Of a stretch of DNA of 48,933 bases, positions 19,401-28,290 are shown one piece after another. Source of the stretch: Alphaproteobacteria bacterium (GTDB lineage Bacteria > Pseudomonadota > Alphaproteobacteria > UBA9219); contig JAQUWX010000008.1 in the NCBI GenBank assembly GCA_028692635.1, positions 1 to 48,933 on the forward strand, read 5' to 3'. The notes under the pieces were generated by a model. That model was not told the origin of the DNA, ran no database searches, and was given only the letters and a program-made list of their open reading frames with translations. Both the position numbers and the translations under genes were made by a program. Position 1 is the first letter of the stretch, and every line of letters begins with the position of its first letter.

Positions 19401-19612
19401 TAGTTTTCGTGCACCCCTGCGCGAGTGGAAACCGATGTTGCTGCGAAAGCTGAATTAGCCGTCAGACAGAATGTCCCGCATCCGAACAATAAAAACAGGC
19501 ATGCCAAACGCAGCGCAAAAGCACGCGCACCCGCAGCGGCAATACATTCCCGCTGTCCGGCATCATTTACGCCTGAACCTGATTTACTCAACATCTTCCA
19601 CCACGATCGCAT
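16406..19612 (-). CDS. Large exported TPR-type protein
   Basis: 1068 aa; N-terminal hydrophobic segment, Pro/Ala-rich linker, C-terminal helical repeats; next to cheZ/cheY. Confidence 0.7.
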   Translation of the reverse strand: MRSWWKMLSKSGSGVNDAGQRECIAAAGARAFALRLACLFLLFGCGTFCLTANSAFAATSVSTRAGVHENYERLVFDWPRSVTYKISREGTHVSIMFKSSGEINLRPLQSSKLTRAKNFTIADNAPDSLSVSFEVPKDATLKDFTSGTAIVIDLFGAAGPAPVAEQKTPTKPKAKAPPTAVKEEPKPAEKKEETPPTNGDAKALLVVSPPKTAQELAAMVIAETQPILVKSTATGALDKLQEIAASASPAPVMEQTATASSIMATTSTPVKTLVPIYTRPAINQPAGTLEVGTIPELVLSLNPKVEIGSAVFSRSGYGYIIFDRKLTLDLTALTDGQPAPRVALEPLDLPNNNGYRFSLPKGVELRANRSGTTWQVFLSKQWRDNPVSGALIAQPDFALGSRLLLPAIEPPEPVRFTDPVVGDEIIALPLKQVDAFSVYRRYAELELVPSAQGLAIKPWIEKLIVNKVSDGIEITTINGLTLSPATDTGMFERSPSKVKASYSGKMFFDFAAWAGKRDEDFTTARQRLMQTVVEVRETERNRARLELARFYFAHGMGEECQALLKFLNQEDPDLKNYPEFQALSGASKILSGRAVEGLIDLSKPEIRFQPEIKLWQAVGAVQQRDWQNAEEKFAITQNILSNYPEPFFSKFYVLAIEAALAVNRDSEAAEWLAQIDMQPHRPEVDPALNYLRGVIHSKAGRQIMAEDLWKQVMRSHDRLYKIRAKLALIDLGVATKSLTPAQAADQLESMRFVWRGDELELDILHRLGLFYLEAKNIKSALSVMTQATRLFPNSSVTPQIKSEMADAFLNSFIGENVSPLSPLEALSLYQLFGELMPPGDTRTNVIRNLAERLVSIDLLDQASTLLEGLVKDVLQGEDKARASTRLAAIRLIDHKADAALSALGMVGEAGLPSDIVKERQLLRARALSEQGKEDDALALLQNDDSKPAKMLRADITMKSHRWAEAARILLDLIGPAPATGSPVTFEQAQWLVNCAIALAMSGDAASLDRIAADYGPSMVGSPQNDTFRILTRPERAGQLRDIATAQNKITEVDLFRSFLDSYRTPPKK

Positions 19613-19741
19613 AATCGGGCATACCCACTTCTGCCGTTCGTTATGGTTAAAATGAATGAATTGTCGCCATATAACAAGAGGATATTGGCCTAATATCCTT
19701 TTCTGCTTTATGTCATGCCCCGGAAGGGGTCTGGAAGCACG

Positions 19742-20413
19742 CTAATTACCCAATAGGCGGTCTATCTCGCTTTGGTCTATGGCGTTTTGGGGGAGTTGGG
19801 GACCGTTTACGAGTAGCTTGTCCGGGTCTTCCATCGTCTCTTTTGCCGAGCTTCCGTCGTCGCTGCGGCCAACTTCATCCCCAAGAGCCCGAAGCAGGGC
19901 TTCCACCTTGGAATCAATGTATTTTAGCGTTTGCACAACTTTGGTTATTCGTTGCCCGGTTATATCCTGAAAATTGCACGCTTCGTATATGCGCGTGGTG
20001 CAGGCAACTAGCTTTTCGTTGTTCTCCGGCGGGCATTCCGCCGCAATCGCCGATATCTCGTCGCACACGTCCATGATCTTGTTGGTTGCTTCTTCGGTGG
20101 CTCCGACGACCGCGTCCAGCTCATCCGTAGCGCCGGGAATCTTGCTGGCGCTTATGTCTTCGGGTTGAATCTCCGCAATTTCCTGCTTGGCGCGTTTTAT
20201 GTATCCCGCCAGCTCCTGTAGTTCAGAGTAAAATTTCAGATCAGCCGAGTTTATATCCCCGGTCAACGTCGAGATCACCTGTCGTACGATTGACGCTATG
20301 TCTTTGGCTTCGCATGCTTTCGACGATTCATTGTGCGCTGCTTTTATTTCGGCGCTAAGATTGCTCTCGAGCTTATTGCCGGGCTGCTGGTCTGTGGTCA
20401 TTAAAATCTCCAC
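19742..20413 (-). CDS. cheZ: CheZ-like chemotaxis phosphatase
   Basis: CNFQDITGQRITKVVQTLKYID motif and C-terminal peptide QSEIDRLLGN; adjacent to cheY. Confidence 0.85.
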   Translation of the reverse strand: MEILMTTDQQPGNKLESNLSAEIKAAHNESSKACEAKDIASIVRQVISTLTGDINSADLKFYSELQELAGYIKRAKQEIAEIQPEDISASKIPGATDELDAVVGATEEATNKIMDVCDEISAIAAECPPENNEKLVACTTRIYEACNFQDITGQRITKVVQTLKYIDSKVEALLRALGDEVGRSDDGSSAKETMEDPDKLLVNGPQLPQNAIDQSEIDRLLGN

Positions 20414-20426
20414 GCGTCAAATCTAA

Positions 20427-20813
20427 TTAAAACTGTCCTATTACACTCGAAATTTTCTGCTTAAGCGTTTCAGCGTTGAATGGTTTCACAATATAATTGC
20501 TCACCCCAGCCTCTTTCGCCGCCACCACGTTTTCGGTCTTGCTTTCCGCCGTCACCATTATAAATGGCGTGGCTTTAAGTTTCGCGTCTGCGCGAACCTC
20601 TTTTAAAAGCTGCAATCCGGTCATCGGCTCCATGTTCCAATCGGAAATCACAAGCCCAAAACTCCCTTCGTGCATCATTCGCAGCGCCATGCTGCCGTCC
20701 GTCGCTTGACTTACGTTCTTGAAGCCGAGCTGCTTCAGCAAGTTCTCAATGATGCGCAACATCGTTTTATAGTCATCAACGATGAGTATATTCATATTCA
20801 TATCAACTGCCAT
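20427..20813 (-). CDS. cheY: Chemotaxis response regulator CheY
   Basis: Single receiver domain (LIVDDYKTMLRIIENLLKQLG, ISDWNMEPMTGLQLL, IVKPFNAETLKQKI). Confidence 0.95.
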   Translation of the reverse strand: MAVDMNMNILIVDDYKTMLRIIENLLKQLGFKNVSQATDGSMALRMMHEGSFGLVISDWNMEPMTGLQLLKEVRADAKLKATPFIMVTAESKTENVVAAKEAGVSNYIVKPFNAETLKQKISSVIGQF

Positions 20814-20963
20814 ATATAGGCTCCTTCTGGTACTGGTTCTTTTCGTGTAATCTTATGTTGTTTTCTGAGGGCAGGCCATAGCCAAATCATTTTTACAAAC
20901 AGGACAGTAGCTCCAACATTCTGAAAAAATAGTTACCTTGTGCGACCCGTTATGCCCAGGTAT

Positions 20964-21671
20964 TCACTTTGTCTGCGGCAACTGGTCCTTTTTCGTAAGC
21001 GCAACCGTTATTTCCTTCGCCTTTTCCGGCAACATTTCCGCCATTATTATCGCAACTTTGGCGGGTTTCATGCGCTCTATTACCCCAAGAAGGGTGGGCA
21101 GCTCTAACTTTTCGAATATGCGTGCCGCTTCTTTGGCTTTCATCGTTTCATAGATTTTTACCAGGTTATCAAGTTGCGCTTGCTGGCTGGCGCTGGCCTG
21201 ATTTACCAGTCCTTGCAGTTGGTTGCGCAGGGTTTCCATCTCCTGCATCTTCTGGTCAACGCGCTGTTCCGCAATCTTTAAAAGCATTTCTCTTGAGTCA
21301 AGATCGCTCATCCGTTGCTCAAGCTGATTCCGCCTGTCTTTTAGCTGTTTTAAGATCGAGGCGTCGGTTTCTACGGTTTCTTCCGAGGCGTTATGTAAGG
21401 CTTTGTCGCTGCTTCCATCATTGACTCCCTCAGTTTTTGCGGCGGAGGGCTTGCCTTCTTCTTTGTCTGGAGCTTTGCTTTCCGTTTTCGACTCTTCTTC
21501 AGTCGCCGCTTGCAGCCGGGATACCGTATGAAAGGTTCTGCCCCCAGATGCTGCGCTCCACATGTCTTCAAGTCGCAGCCCTATCATAAGGACGCCCATG
21601 AATATCATGGTGGGCAGAATATATCTCGGCTGCGCCAGAGTTCGGATAGAGAACGCTTTGTTGTTGATCAT
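20964..21671 (-). CDS. MotE-like flagellar protein (MgtE N-domain-like)
   Basis: N-terminal TM, coiled coil, then KEAARIFEKLELPTLLGVIERMKPAKVAIIMAEMLPEKAKEIT. Confidence 0.7.
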   Translation of the reverse strand: MINNKAFSIRTLAQPRYILPTMIFMGVLMIGLRLEDMWSAASGGRTFHTVSRLQAATEEESKTESKAPDKEEGKPSAAKTEGVNDGSSDKALHNASEETVETDASILKQLKDRRNQLEQRMSDLDSREMLLKIAEQRVDQKMQEMETLRNQLQGLVNQASASQQAQLDNLVKIYETMKAKEAARIFEKLELPTLLGVIERMKPAKVAIIMAEMLPEKAKEITVALTKKDQLPQTK

Positions 21672-22141
21672 CCGATCTTCTCCAGCGCCTGCAATAAATC
21701 TCTCTCAGCTGCCGTCGTCGGTTGGACAACTGCCGGTTTGGGCGCGCTGGCTTTTGGCGTCTCCGCCTTCACCTTCGCTGGAGGCTGGGTTTCTTCAATT
21801 ATTGCCGCAGAGCTGGTGGCTGTTATTGCTGTCTGGCTCAGGCGCGTCGCAATCTGGTCGGCGCTTTCCGTGAGAAATTGCAGCTCATCCCGGATCTGGT
21901 GCGCTTTGTCTATCAGGTGCTCAAGGTCGTCTCCGCAATCACGCGCCGCTTGCTTCAGGCCCTTTATTCCCGTCTCCGCTCGCGCAACAGTTCCGCTGAA
22001 GTCCACGACAAAGCGTTCCATGTCGGCTCGGCTCGAGCGAAGCTGGGCTAGCTGACGGTTCAGCCGTACTGCGTACACAATCCCGGTTATCAAAAGCCCA
22101 ATGAGCAGGGCGTCGAGAAGAAGATAAAGGAGTTCCATCAT
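21668..22141 (-). CDS. DUF6468-like membrane-anchored coiled-coil protein of the fliM-motE cluster
   Basis: N-terminal TM plus coiled coil; 4-nt overlaps with both neighbours. Confidence 0.65.
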   Translation of the reverse strand: MMELLYLLLDALLIGLLITGIVYAVRLNRQLAQLRSSRADMERFVVDFSGTVARAETGIKGLKQAARDCGDDLEHLIDKAHQIRDELQFLTESADQIATRLSQTAITATSSAAIIEETQPPAKVKAETPKASAPKPAVVQPTTAAERDLLQALEKIG

Positions 22142-23253
22142 AGCTTGTCAAAGCTCCCCTTGTTTTCGTCCAGAACAATGTCGTCTACACGCACTGCAAT
22201 GTGGCTGTTCAACGATCCCATGTGGCCTTTGAACAATGTTACATCTCCAGACCTCAACGCGATAAGGTCGTCCGGCTTTACGTTCAGCATAAGGCGCGAA
22301 CCAACTTTCCAGTTGATAACGTCTCCGAGCGGCATCGATACTTCTCCCAGCACAGCGTTCATCGGCATGCTGGTTTGCAGAAGCTCGTTTCCTAAGTGAG
22401 TTTCCCAGATGGAGTCGCGACCGAATTTTTCACCCATGAACATTTGCAGCAGCAGTTCGCGGATGGGTTCCAGCGTGGCGTATGGGAATAAAATCTCAAT
22501 GCGCCCGCCTCGGTCTTCCATGTCGATGCGCAGTTTGGCCAAGACGGCGGCGTTCGCCGGTCGGGCGATTGTCGCAAATCTCGGATTGGTTTCAAGGCGG
22601 TCAAATCGGAATGTAACAGGAGATAGAGGATCAAACGCGCCGCTTACGTCGGCAAGCACTACGCGGACTAGGCGTTCTACTAGATTGCGTTCAATCGTCG
22701 TGTAGGGGCGACCTTCTATGCGCATTGCCGCAGTTCCGCGTCTTCCGCCTAAAAGAACGTCAACGATCGAATATATCATCGCGCTGTCTATCGTTAGCAG
22801 CGCCGAGTTGTCCCACTCCTCCGCTTTGAACACCGCAAGCATCGCAGGAAGCGGTATGGAATCCAGGTAATCTCCAAAACGTACCGAGGTTATTTGATCC
22901 AGACTCACCTCAACGTTGTCCGAGGTGAAATTGCGCAAGCTCGTTGACATCATGCGCACAAGGCGGTCGAAGACAACTTCGAGCATTGGCAGGCGCTCGT
23001 AATTGACAAGCGCGCTGTTTATCAACGCCATTATGCCGGAATTGTCTTGCGACGCGCTTCCGCCGCCAAACCCCAGCAGGCTGTCGATTTCGTTCTGGCT
23101 TAGAACTCGGGCTGCGCTGCCGTAGGCTCCTGCTTCTTCTCCTTCTCCTTCGGCGGCTTCGCCTTCAGCTGCTCCGCCTCCCGCGCTGGCCGCTTCCCAT
23201 TCCGCGGCCATGCGTTCTTCTTCAGTCATTTCCTTGGTAGGTTCGTCAGCCAT
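22138..23253 (-). CDS. fliM: Flagellar motor switch protein FliM
   Basis: LSQNEIDSLLGF N-terminal motif, FliM core, C-terminal SpoA domain. Confidence 0.96.
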   Translation of the reverse strand: MADEPTKEMTEEERMAAEWEAASAGGGAAEGEAAEGEGEEAGAYGSAARVLSQNEIDSLLGFGGGSASQDNSGIMALINSALVNYERLPMLEVVFDRLVRMMSTSLRNFTSDNVEVSLDQITSVRFGDYLDSIPLPAMLAVFKAEEWDNSALLTIDSAMIYSIVDVLLGGRRGTAAMRIEGRPYTTIERNLVERLVRVVLADVSGAFDPLSPVTFRFDRLETNPRFATIARPANAAVLAKLRIDMEDRGGRIEILFPYATLEPIRELLLQMFMGEKFGRDSIWETHLGNELLQTSMPMNAVLGEVSMPLGDVINWKVGSRLMLNVKPDDLIALRSGDVTLFKGHMGSLNSHIAVRVDDIVLDENKGSFDKL

Positions 23254-23303
23254 AACTATTATCCTGAATTCTTAATCTTTAAGCCTTATATGTTACATCG
23301 TCC

Positions 23304-23891
23304 CTATTGTACCAGCATTTCCTGAAACAGAACATCTCGTATGCGAACCGGTTGAGCGATTTCCGTCACTCGCAGTAAAAGCGCTTCGCGTAAACGGTAT
23401 ATTCCCGATGAACCGCGCAGGTCTTCTATTCTTAGCTCGCGCAGGTAAACTTGAAAGCTGTCTATTATGCGCGGCTTGAGCGTGTCCATTAATGCTGCGT
23501 CCTTTTCGTCCGCTAACTCCAGGCTGATTTTTACCTTGAGATAATTCGGGCGCTTGCCTTCTCCGCTTAGATTTACCAGAAGATCTCCAAGCGAGAAAAA
23601 TACCGCTTTGCCTTTTTGTTCTTCTTCAGAAGCCATCGACGCTTTATGCTGTTCTTCCGGTGTGGGCTCTTTGTTGGAACTGAACGCTCCTGTGAAGAAA
23701 AGCGCCGCGCCTACGCTGATGCCTACAAGCAAAAGCCCTCCGGCGGCGATCATTATTATAAGCTTGGTGCTTAGCTTTTTTTTGCTGTCACCTTCGCCCT
23801 CGGTTTCTTCTCCGCCTTCGCCTTCCTTTTTGGGATCAAGCTCCTCTTCGGAATCTTTGCCCTTGGGGTCTTTTTCCTTTTCTTTGGCCAC
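23304..23891 (-). CDS. fliL: Flagellar basal body-associated protein FliL
   Basis: Single TM, then the FliL domain (LGDLLVNLSGEGKRPNYLKVKISLEL...RIRDVLFQEMLVQ). Confidence 0.93.
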   Translation of the reverse strand: MAKEKEKDPKGKDSEEELDPKKEGEGGEETEGEGDSKKKLSTKLIIMIAAGGLLLVGISVGAALFFTGAFSSNKEPTPEEQHKASMASEEEQKGKAVFFSLGDLLVNLSGEGKRPNYLKVKISLELADEKDAALMDTLKPRIIDSFQVYLRELRIEDLRGSSGIYRLREALLLRVTEIAQPVRIRDVLFQEMLVQ

Positions 23892-24108
23892 GACGAAAAC
23901 TCCCTGAATATAGCTGCGCAGAACTTGCGCAAAGATTTACCATCATAGCCGACCTTAGTATGGTTAAAAAGTGATTATAAAAAAGTCCTCCTCTCTTGTG
24001 TCCTCGGCAGTTTCTGCCGTATGCGGAAGAAGTGTGGCCGGCAACACGTCCGCTCATTATTGCATAATATATATGATAACGTATTGATATGTATGGGGTT
24101 TATGCTTT

Positions 24109-24124
24109 TGGCACAACGGATGCA
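24109..24124 (+). promoter_or_regulatory. Sigma-54-type promoter upstream of flgF
   Basis: TGGCACAACGGATGCA; GG and GC 10 nt apart. Confidence 0.65.
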
Positions 24125-24197
24125 TATGTAAGTCCGGTGGGGTGCCTCAAGTAAGCACCTTATCGTGTGGCAAAGATATAAAAGTCGTAGGAATATC

Positions 24198-24941
24198 ATG
24201 GAGATACCCAGCCTTGTCCTAGGTTCATATGCAGAGGTCCTTACCAGGGCCATGGATGTCGTTGCCAATAATGTGGCCAACGTGAACACGACTGGATTTA
24301 AACGCGAGGGCGTCCAGTTCGATACTTTGGTCAATGTGCCTGCTCCCGGGGAAAAAATAAATTTTACAATCGATAGATCTTCTTATCGCGATGCTTCTAT
24401 GGGACCGATGATTACGACGGGCAATCCTCTCGATTTGTCGGTGCAGGGAGAAGGATATTTCCCGGTTCAAACCCAAAGTGGCGTTCAATATGTCAGGGGT
24501 GGGGCTTTCCAGCTTAACAGCAACGGAGACATTATCACTGCGACGGGAGACAAAGTTCTCGGGGCGTCCGATCAGGCGATCAACGTGCCTAGCGATATCG
24601 TGAGCGTTTTCGTTTCGTCCGATGGAGTCGTTTCAGGAAAAAATTCAGCTTTTGATACCGCTGCTGTGCAACTGGGCAAGTTCAAGCTGGTCAAATTCGC
24701 CAACGAGCAGCAATTGCAGAGCGTCGGCAACGGTTATTACACCACATCGCAAGCTCCTCAGGTTGCTACCGATAGCAGCGTTCTACAGGGAATGCTGGAG
24801 CGCTCTAACGTGGACGCAGTCACGGAAATGACAAAGATGATCGAGGTCCTTCGGTCTTACCAGATTACGGCGAAGCTTATGGATCGTGAAAATCAACGCA
24901 TGGATAACGCTATTACTAAATTGTCGCGAGCTACTGTTTAA
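24198..24941 (+). CDS. flgF: Flagellar basal-body rod protein FlgF
   Basis: VLTRAMDVVANNVANVNTTGFKRE and C-terminal rod-family motif. ATG at 24198 preferred over the ORF-track start. Confidence 0.93.
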   Translation: MEIPSLVLGSYAEVLTRAMDVVANNVANVNTTGFKREGVQFDTLVNVPAPGEKINFTIDRSSYRDASMGPMITTGNPLDLSVQGEGYFPVQTQSGVQYVRGGAFQLNSNGDIITATGDKVLGASDQAINVPSDIVSVFVSSDGVVSGKNSAFDTAAVQLGKFKLVKFANEQQLQSVGNGYYTTSQAPQVATDSSVLQGMLERSNVDAVTEMTKMIEVLRSYQITAKLMDRENQRMDNAITKLSRATV

Positions 24942-24959
24942 GTTTTGGGAGAGTAAAAC

Positions 24960-25745
24960 ATGAGAGCACTAAATATCGGCGCAACCGGAATGCAGGCTCA
25001 GCAGCTGAACGTTGAGGTAATCTCGAATAATATCGCGAACCTTTCAACTACCGGCTTTAAGCGCAATAGAGCGGAGTTTCAGGATCTGCTTTATCAGAAT
25101 ATGCGCAGAGTGGGATCCAATTCATCGGATACAGGCACTTTGCTTCCTTCCGGATTGCAAGTGGGACTCGGCGTGCGTCCCGTTGCGACTTATCGCATAA
25201 ACGAGCAGGGCAATCTTAATATCACCAACAACCAGTACGATCTTGCTATAAGCGGGCAGGGATATTTTCAGGTGCAGCTCCCGGATGGAACTACCGCCTA
25301 TACCAGAGCCGGATCGTTTCAGACTAATGAAAACGGGCAGATAGTGAACCCGGATGGGTTGCTCGTTCAGCCGTCCATAACGGTTCCGCAGGGCGTTACC
25401 GGCGTTACTATTAATGCCAGCGGTCAGGTTTTGGCAACCGTCGATGGAGTGGTGGCTCAGCAGAACCTGGGTCAGTTGCAGTTGGCTACTTTCATCAATC
25501 AGGCCGGTCTGGAATCTATCGGAGACAATCTCCTCAGAGAAACGCAGGCTTCAGGATCTCCTGTCGTAGGCAATCCTCAGGCGGCTGGATTCGGTAAGAT
25601 CGTTCAGTACTCTTTGGAAACTTCTAACGTGGATATCGTCGCGGAGATAACTTCTCTTATTACCGCTCAGCGTGCGTACGAGATGAATTCTCGCGTCATT
25701 AAAACCGCAGACGATATGCTCACCACTATCAGCCAGTTGAGGTAG
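24960..25745 (+). CDS. flgG: Flagellar distal rod protein FlgG
   Basis: MRALNIGATGMQAQQLNVEVISNNIANLSTTGFKRNRAEFQDLLYQ. Confidence 0.97.
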   Translation: MRALNIGATGMQAQQLNVEVISNNIANLSTTGFKRNRAEFQDLLYQNMRRVGSNSSDTGTLLPSGLQVGLGVRPVATYRINEQGNLNITNNQYDLAISGQGYFQVQLPDGTTAYTRAGSFQTNENGQIVNPDGLLVQPSITVPQGVTGVTINASGQVLATVDGVVAQQNLGQLQLATFINQAGLESIGDNLLRETQASGSPVVGNPQAAGFGKIVQYSLETSNVDIVAEITSLITAQRAYEMNSRVIKTADDMLTTISQLR

Positions 25746-25750
25746 TTTTT

Positions 25751-26761
25751 ATGCGCAAGCTGCGTCTTGGTTTTCTGGTTGTTGCTATATATGCCTGCGT
25801 AGGGGCGGGGGCGGCTTTTGCGGCTTCCTCTTTGCGCCCGGTCGTTGAGGTGGATCGCCAGGTTGTCAGGCTTGGCGACGTGTTCAGTTCGGTGCCGGAT
25901 GGGGTCGATCTTGACATAGCTATGGCTCCCGCTCCGGGCAAAAGAGTCACTTATGACGTAAATGTTCTTAATCGGCTTTCTCAACAATATGGGCTTGGGT
26001 GGCAGCCTCAGAGCATGGCTGATAAGTGCGTGATCGTTCGCGCCAGCACAAAGATAACTCAAGACGCAATTCGTCTTGCCGTTCTGGAAAAGATAAAGGA
26101 CGAATCCAAGACGACGGAAGGTAATCAGGTCGAGGTCAATTTTGATAATCGTAACCTGGAAATACATTTGCCTGTCGGACAGGCTCCGGATTTCGTTTTG
26201 AATAATTTCACTTATGACGCTCAAAATCAGCGCTTCCGGGCGGAGCTTGTCGCTGGGGCCGGCCCGGCTCCTTTGGTTCAGACCGTTGCCGGAAGAATTT
26301 CTTTGAAAAAGAGCGTTCCCGTTCTTTCTCGCAGGCTTGAGGCTGGAACTGTAATCAGCGCGGCCGATCTCAGTTTGATGAACATCGCTGCCGAACATTT
26401 GTCTAACGACATGTTCACTTCGCAAGATGGACTTGTCGGTAAAGAGCTGCGTCGCGATACTGCCGAGGGGCAGGTTTTGAGGACTAGAGACGTTATTCAG
26501 CCTCGTATGGTGACACGCGGAAGTCTTGTTCTGATGAAGGTCGAGACGCCATTTATGCAGATCAGCACTCAGGGAAAATCTTTGCAGGACGGTAGTATGG
26601 GCGACACTGTGCGGGTCACTAATGTAAAGAGTAACCGCGTGATCGAGGGAGTCGTTGTTTCTCCCGGGGTTATCAAGGTGGAGGTCGGTTCACTTTCTTC
26701 TCCGCAGCATGCGGCTGTTGAAGACGACAATTTAGCGCAACGCAATAGCGCAGGATTTTAA
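25751..26761 (+). CDS. flgA: Flagella basal body P-ring formation protein FlgA
   Basis: Signal peptide and C-terminal SAF region (SRRLEAGTVISAADLSL...VTNVKSNRVIEGVV). Confidence 0.93.
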   Translation: MRKLRLGFLVVAIYACVGAGAAFAASSLRPVVEVDRQVVRLGDVFSSVPDGVDLDIAMAPAPGKRVTYDVNVLNRLSQQYGLGWQPQSMADKCVIVRASTKITQDAIRLAVLEKIKDESKTTEGNQVEVNFDNRNLEIHLPVGQAPDFVLNNFTYDAQNQRFRAELVAGAGPAPLVQTVAGRISLKKSVPVLSRRLEAGTVISAADLSLMNIAAEHLSNDMFTSQDGLVGKELRRDTAEGQVLRTRDVIQPRMVTRGSLVLMKVETPFMQISTQGKSLQDGSMGDTVRVTNVKSNRVIEGVVVSPGVIKVEVGSLSSPQHAAVEDDNLAQRNSAGF

Positions 26762-26773
26762 GGAGATGGGCCT

Positions 26774-27535
26774 ATGCCTTTAGAAATTTATAAAAAAAGA
26801 AGCGGTTTATTGCTTCTTGCCAGCATGGCGGTGGTTTTAACCGCTTGTAATACTCTGGATCGCCTTAATGAGGTGGGGTCCGCTCCTAAATTATCGGAAA
26901 TTCGCGATCCTTCCGGATTGGCGGGGGTAGAGCCGGTTAGTATGCCCATGCCTTTAGCCAACCTTAGCGAGCGCCAGCCTAACTCGTTGTGGAAGACCGG
27001 TTCGCGTGCGTTCTTTCGCGATCAGCGCGCTACTCGAATTGGAGATATTCTTACCGTCGTAATCAGTATCGATGAAAAAGCTCAGTTGCAGAACGAGACT
27101 AAACGGACGCGTGAGAATTCGGAAAAAGATGCTATGCCAAATATGTTCGGCTATGAAACCGATCTTAGCAAGGTTCTTCCCGATACCATCGATCCTACCA
27201 GCCTGGTCAAGACTTCAAGCTCGCTGAGTAATAACGGAAAAGGCTCGGTGAATAGATCGGAAAAAATCGATTTGCGGGTGGCGGCGACTATTATTCAAGT
27301 GCTCCCTAATGGAAATCTCGTGCTGGCCGGAAAACAGCAGATGACCGTCAATTTCGATCTGCGCGAGTTGCAGATCAGCGGCGTTATCCGTCCAGAGGAT
27401 ATAAGCTCGGATAATACGGTCACTTATGACCAGATAGCTGAAGCTCGTATATCTTACGGCGGTCGCGGTTCTATACAGGATGTTCAGCAGCCTAGGTATG
27501 GTTCGCAGATACTTGATATAATCATGCCGTTCTAA
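26774..27535 (+). CDS. flgH: Flagellar L-ring protein FlgH
   Basis: Lipoprotein signal (VLTACNTLDRL); SLWKTGSRAFFRDQRATRIGDILTVVI; C-terminal GRGSIQDVQQPRYGSQILDIIMPF. Confidence 0.95.
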   Translation: MPLEIYKKRSGLLLLASMAVVLTACNTLDRLNEVGSAPKLSEIRDPSGLAGVEPVSMPMPLANLSERQPNSLWKTGSRAFFRDQRATRIGDILTVVISIDEKAQLQNETKRTRENSEKDAMPNMFGYETDLSKVLPDTIDPTSLVKTSSSLSNNGKGSVNRSEKIDLRVAATIIQVLPNGNLVLAGKQQMTVNFDLRELQISGVIRPEDISSDNTVTYDQIAEARISYGGRGSIQDVQQPRYGSQILDIIMPF

Positions 27536-27540
27536 AGTAG

Positions 27541-27735
27541 TTAACGCTGTTCAAAACGCTTTTTGCCAACGCTATGTAAAATCAGGTAAACCAAAAATTC
27601 CTTGGTAAAGATGCCTGTGATTTTTGCTGCGCTCGTTAACGACTTAATAACCATCTCATTGAAAGTATTGGATAAATTTGACGTGGGGTAACTGTTTTTG
27701 ATACTCTCGTCTTCATACATTTCGATTACGCACAT
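27541..27735 (-). CDS. Small hypothetical ORF (64 aa)
   Basis: ORF only; no clear homology or strong RBS. Confidence 0.25.
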   Translation of the reverse strand: MCVIEMYEDESIKNSYPTSNLSNTFNEMVIKSLTSAAKITGIFTKEFLVYLILHSVGKKRFEQR

Positions 27736-27789
27736 TTCTATTGGTTAACAAATAGTGAAATTATTTTACAAAGCCATCGGAGGAACGCT

Positions 27790-28275
27790 ATGTCTTTCCA
27801 TGTAACGATTGATAAAGAACAACCAATCGAACCATTTTTGCCTTGCATGGATATTATGGCCGAGCCCGATACATCATTGCCGGAAGTAGAGGAGATCAAG
27901 GGATCGTCCTCCGCCTATGGTGCGCGCTATATGCTTAAGGATAAAGATGGTTCCGTGAGGAAAGTTTATCTTGACGAAAAATTCACAACGATTGATGGCA
28001 AAAACAAAACCATTATTGACTTATCTCCTGAAGAGCTTTTTTGCTACGTTGATTATGACGTTGAGAGAGATGGGCACAGCATTAGCAGCCCTGCAATTCG
28101 CGATGAGAATCTTAAGCTTATTCCCGTGTCATACGAAGACAGATGCGCATTGCATGCTTATTTCAGTAAAAATCCAAAAATGATTGTCCGGGGTTTTGAT
28201 CCGGTAAAAGACAAACCGGAAATCCCGTACCCTTTTAAAAAAACAGCAAAAGGCCCGCAAAACAACCTCCATTAA
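27790..28275 (+). CDS. Hypothetical protein (161 aa)
   Basis: Strong SD (ATCGGAGGAACG) before ATG; relatively AT-rich. Confidence 0.65.
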   Translation: MSFHVTIDKEQPIEPFLPCMDIMAEPDTSLPEVEEIKGSSSAYGARYMLKDKDGSVRKVYLDEKFTTIDGKNKTIIDLSPEELFCYVDYDVERDGHSISSPAIRDENLKLIPVSYEDRCALHAYFSKNPKMIVRGFDPVKDKPEIPYPFKKTAKGPQNNLH

Positions 28276-28290
28276 TCGGAGGAACGGCCA

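Noticed and set aside
20938-22055. Several plus-strand ORFs opposite motE-like, DUF6468-like and fliM genes
   Set aside because: Shadow ORFs against a compact, overlapping flagellar operon on the minus strand.
25667-26425. 252-aa minus-strand ORF
   Set aside because: Antisense to flgG/flgA, which are strongly supported by homology.
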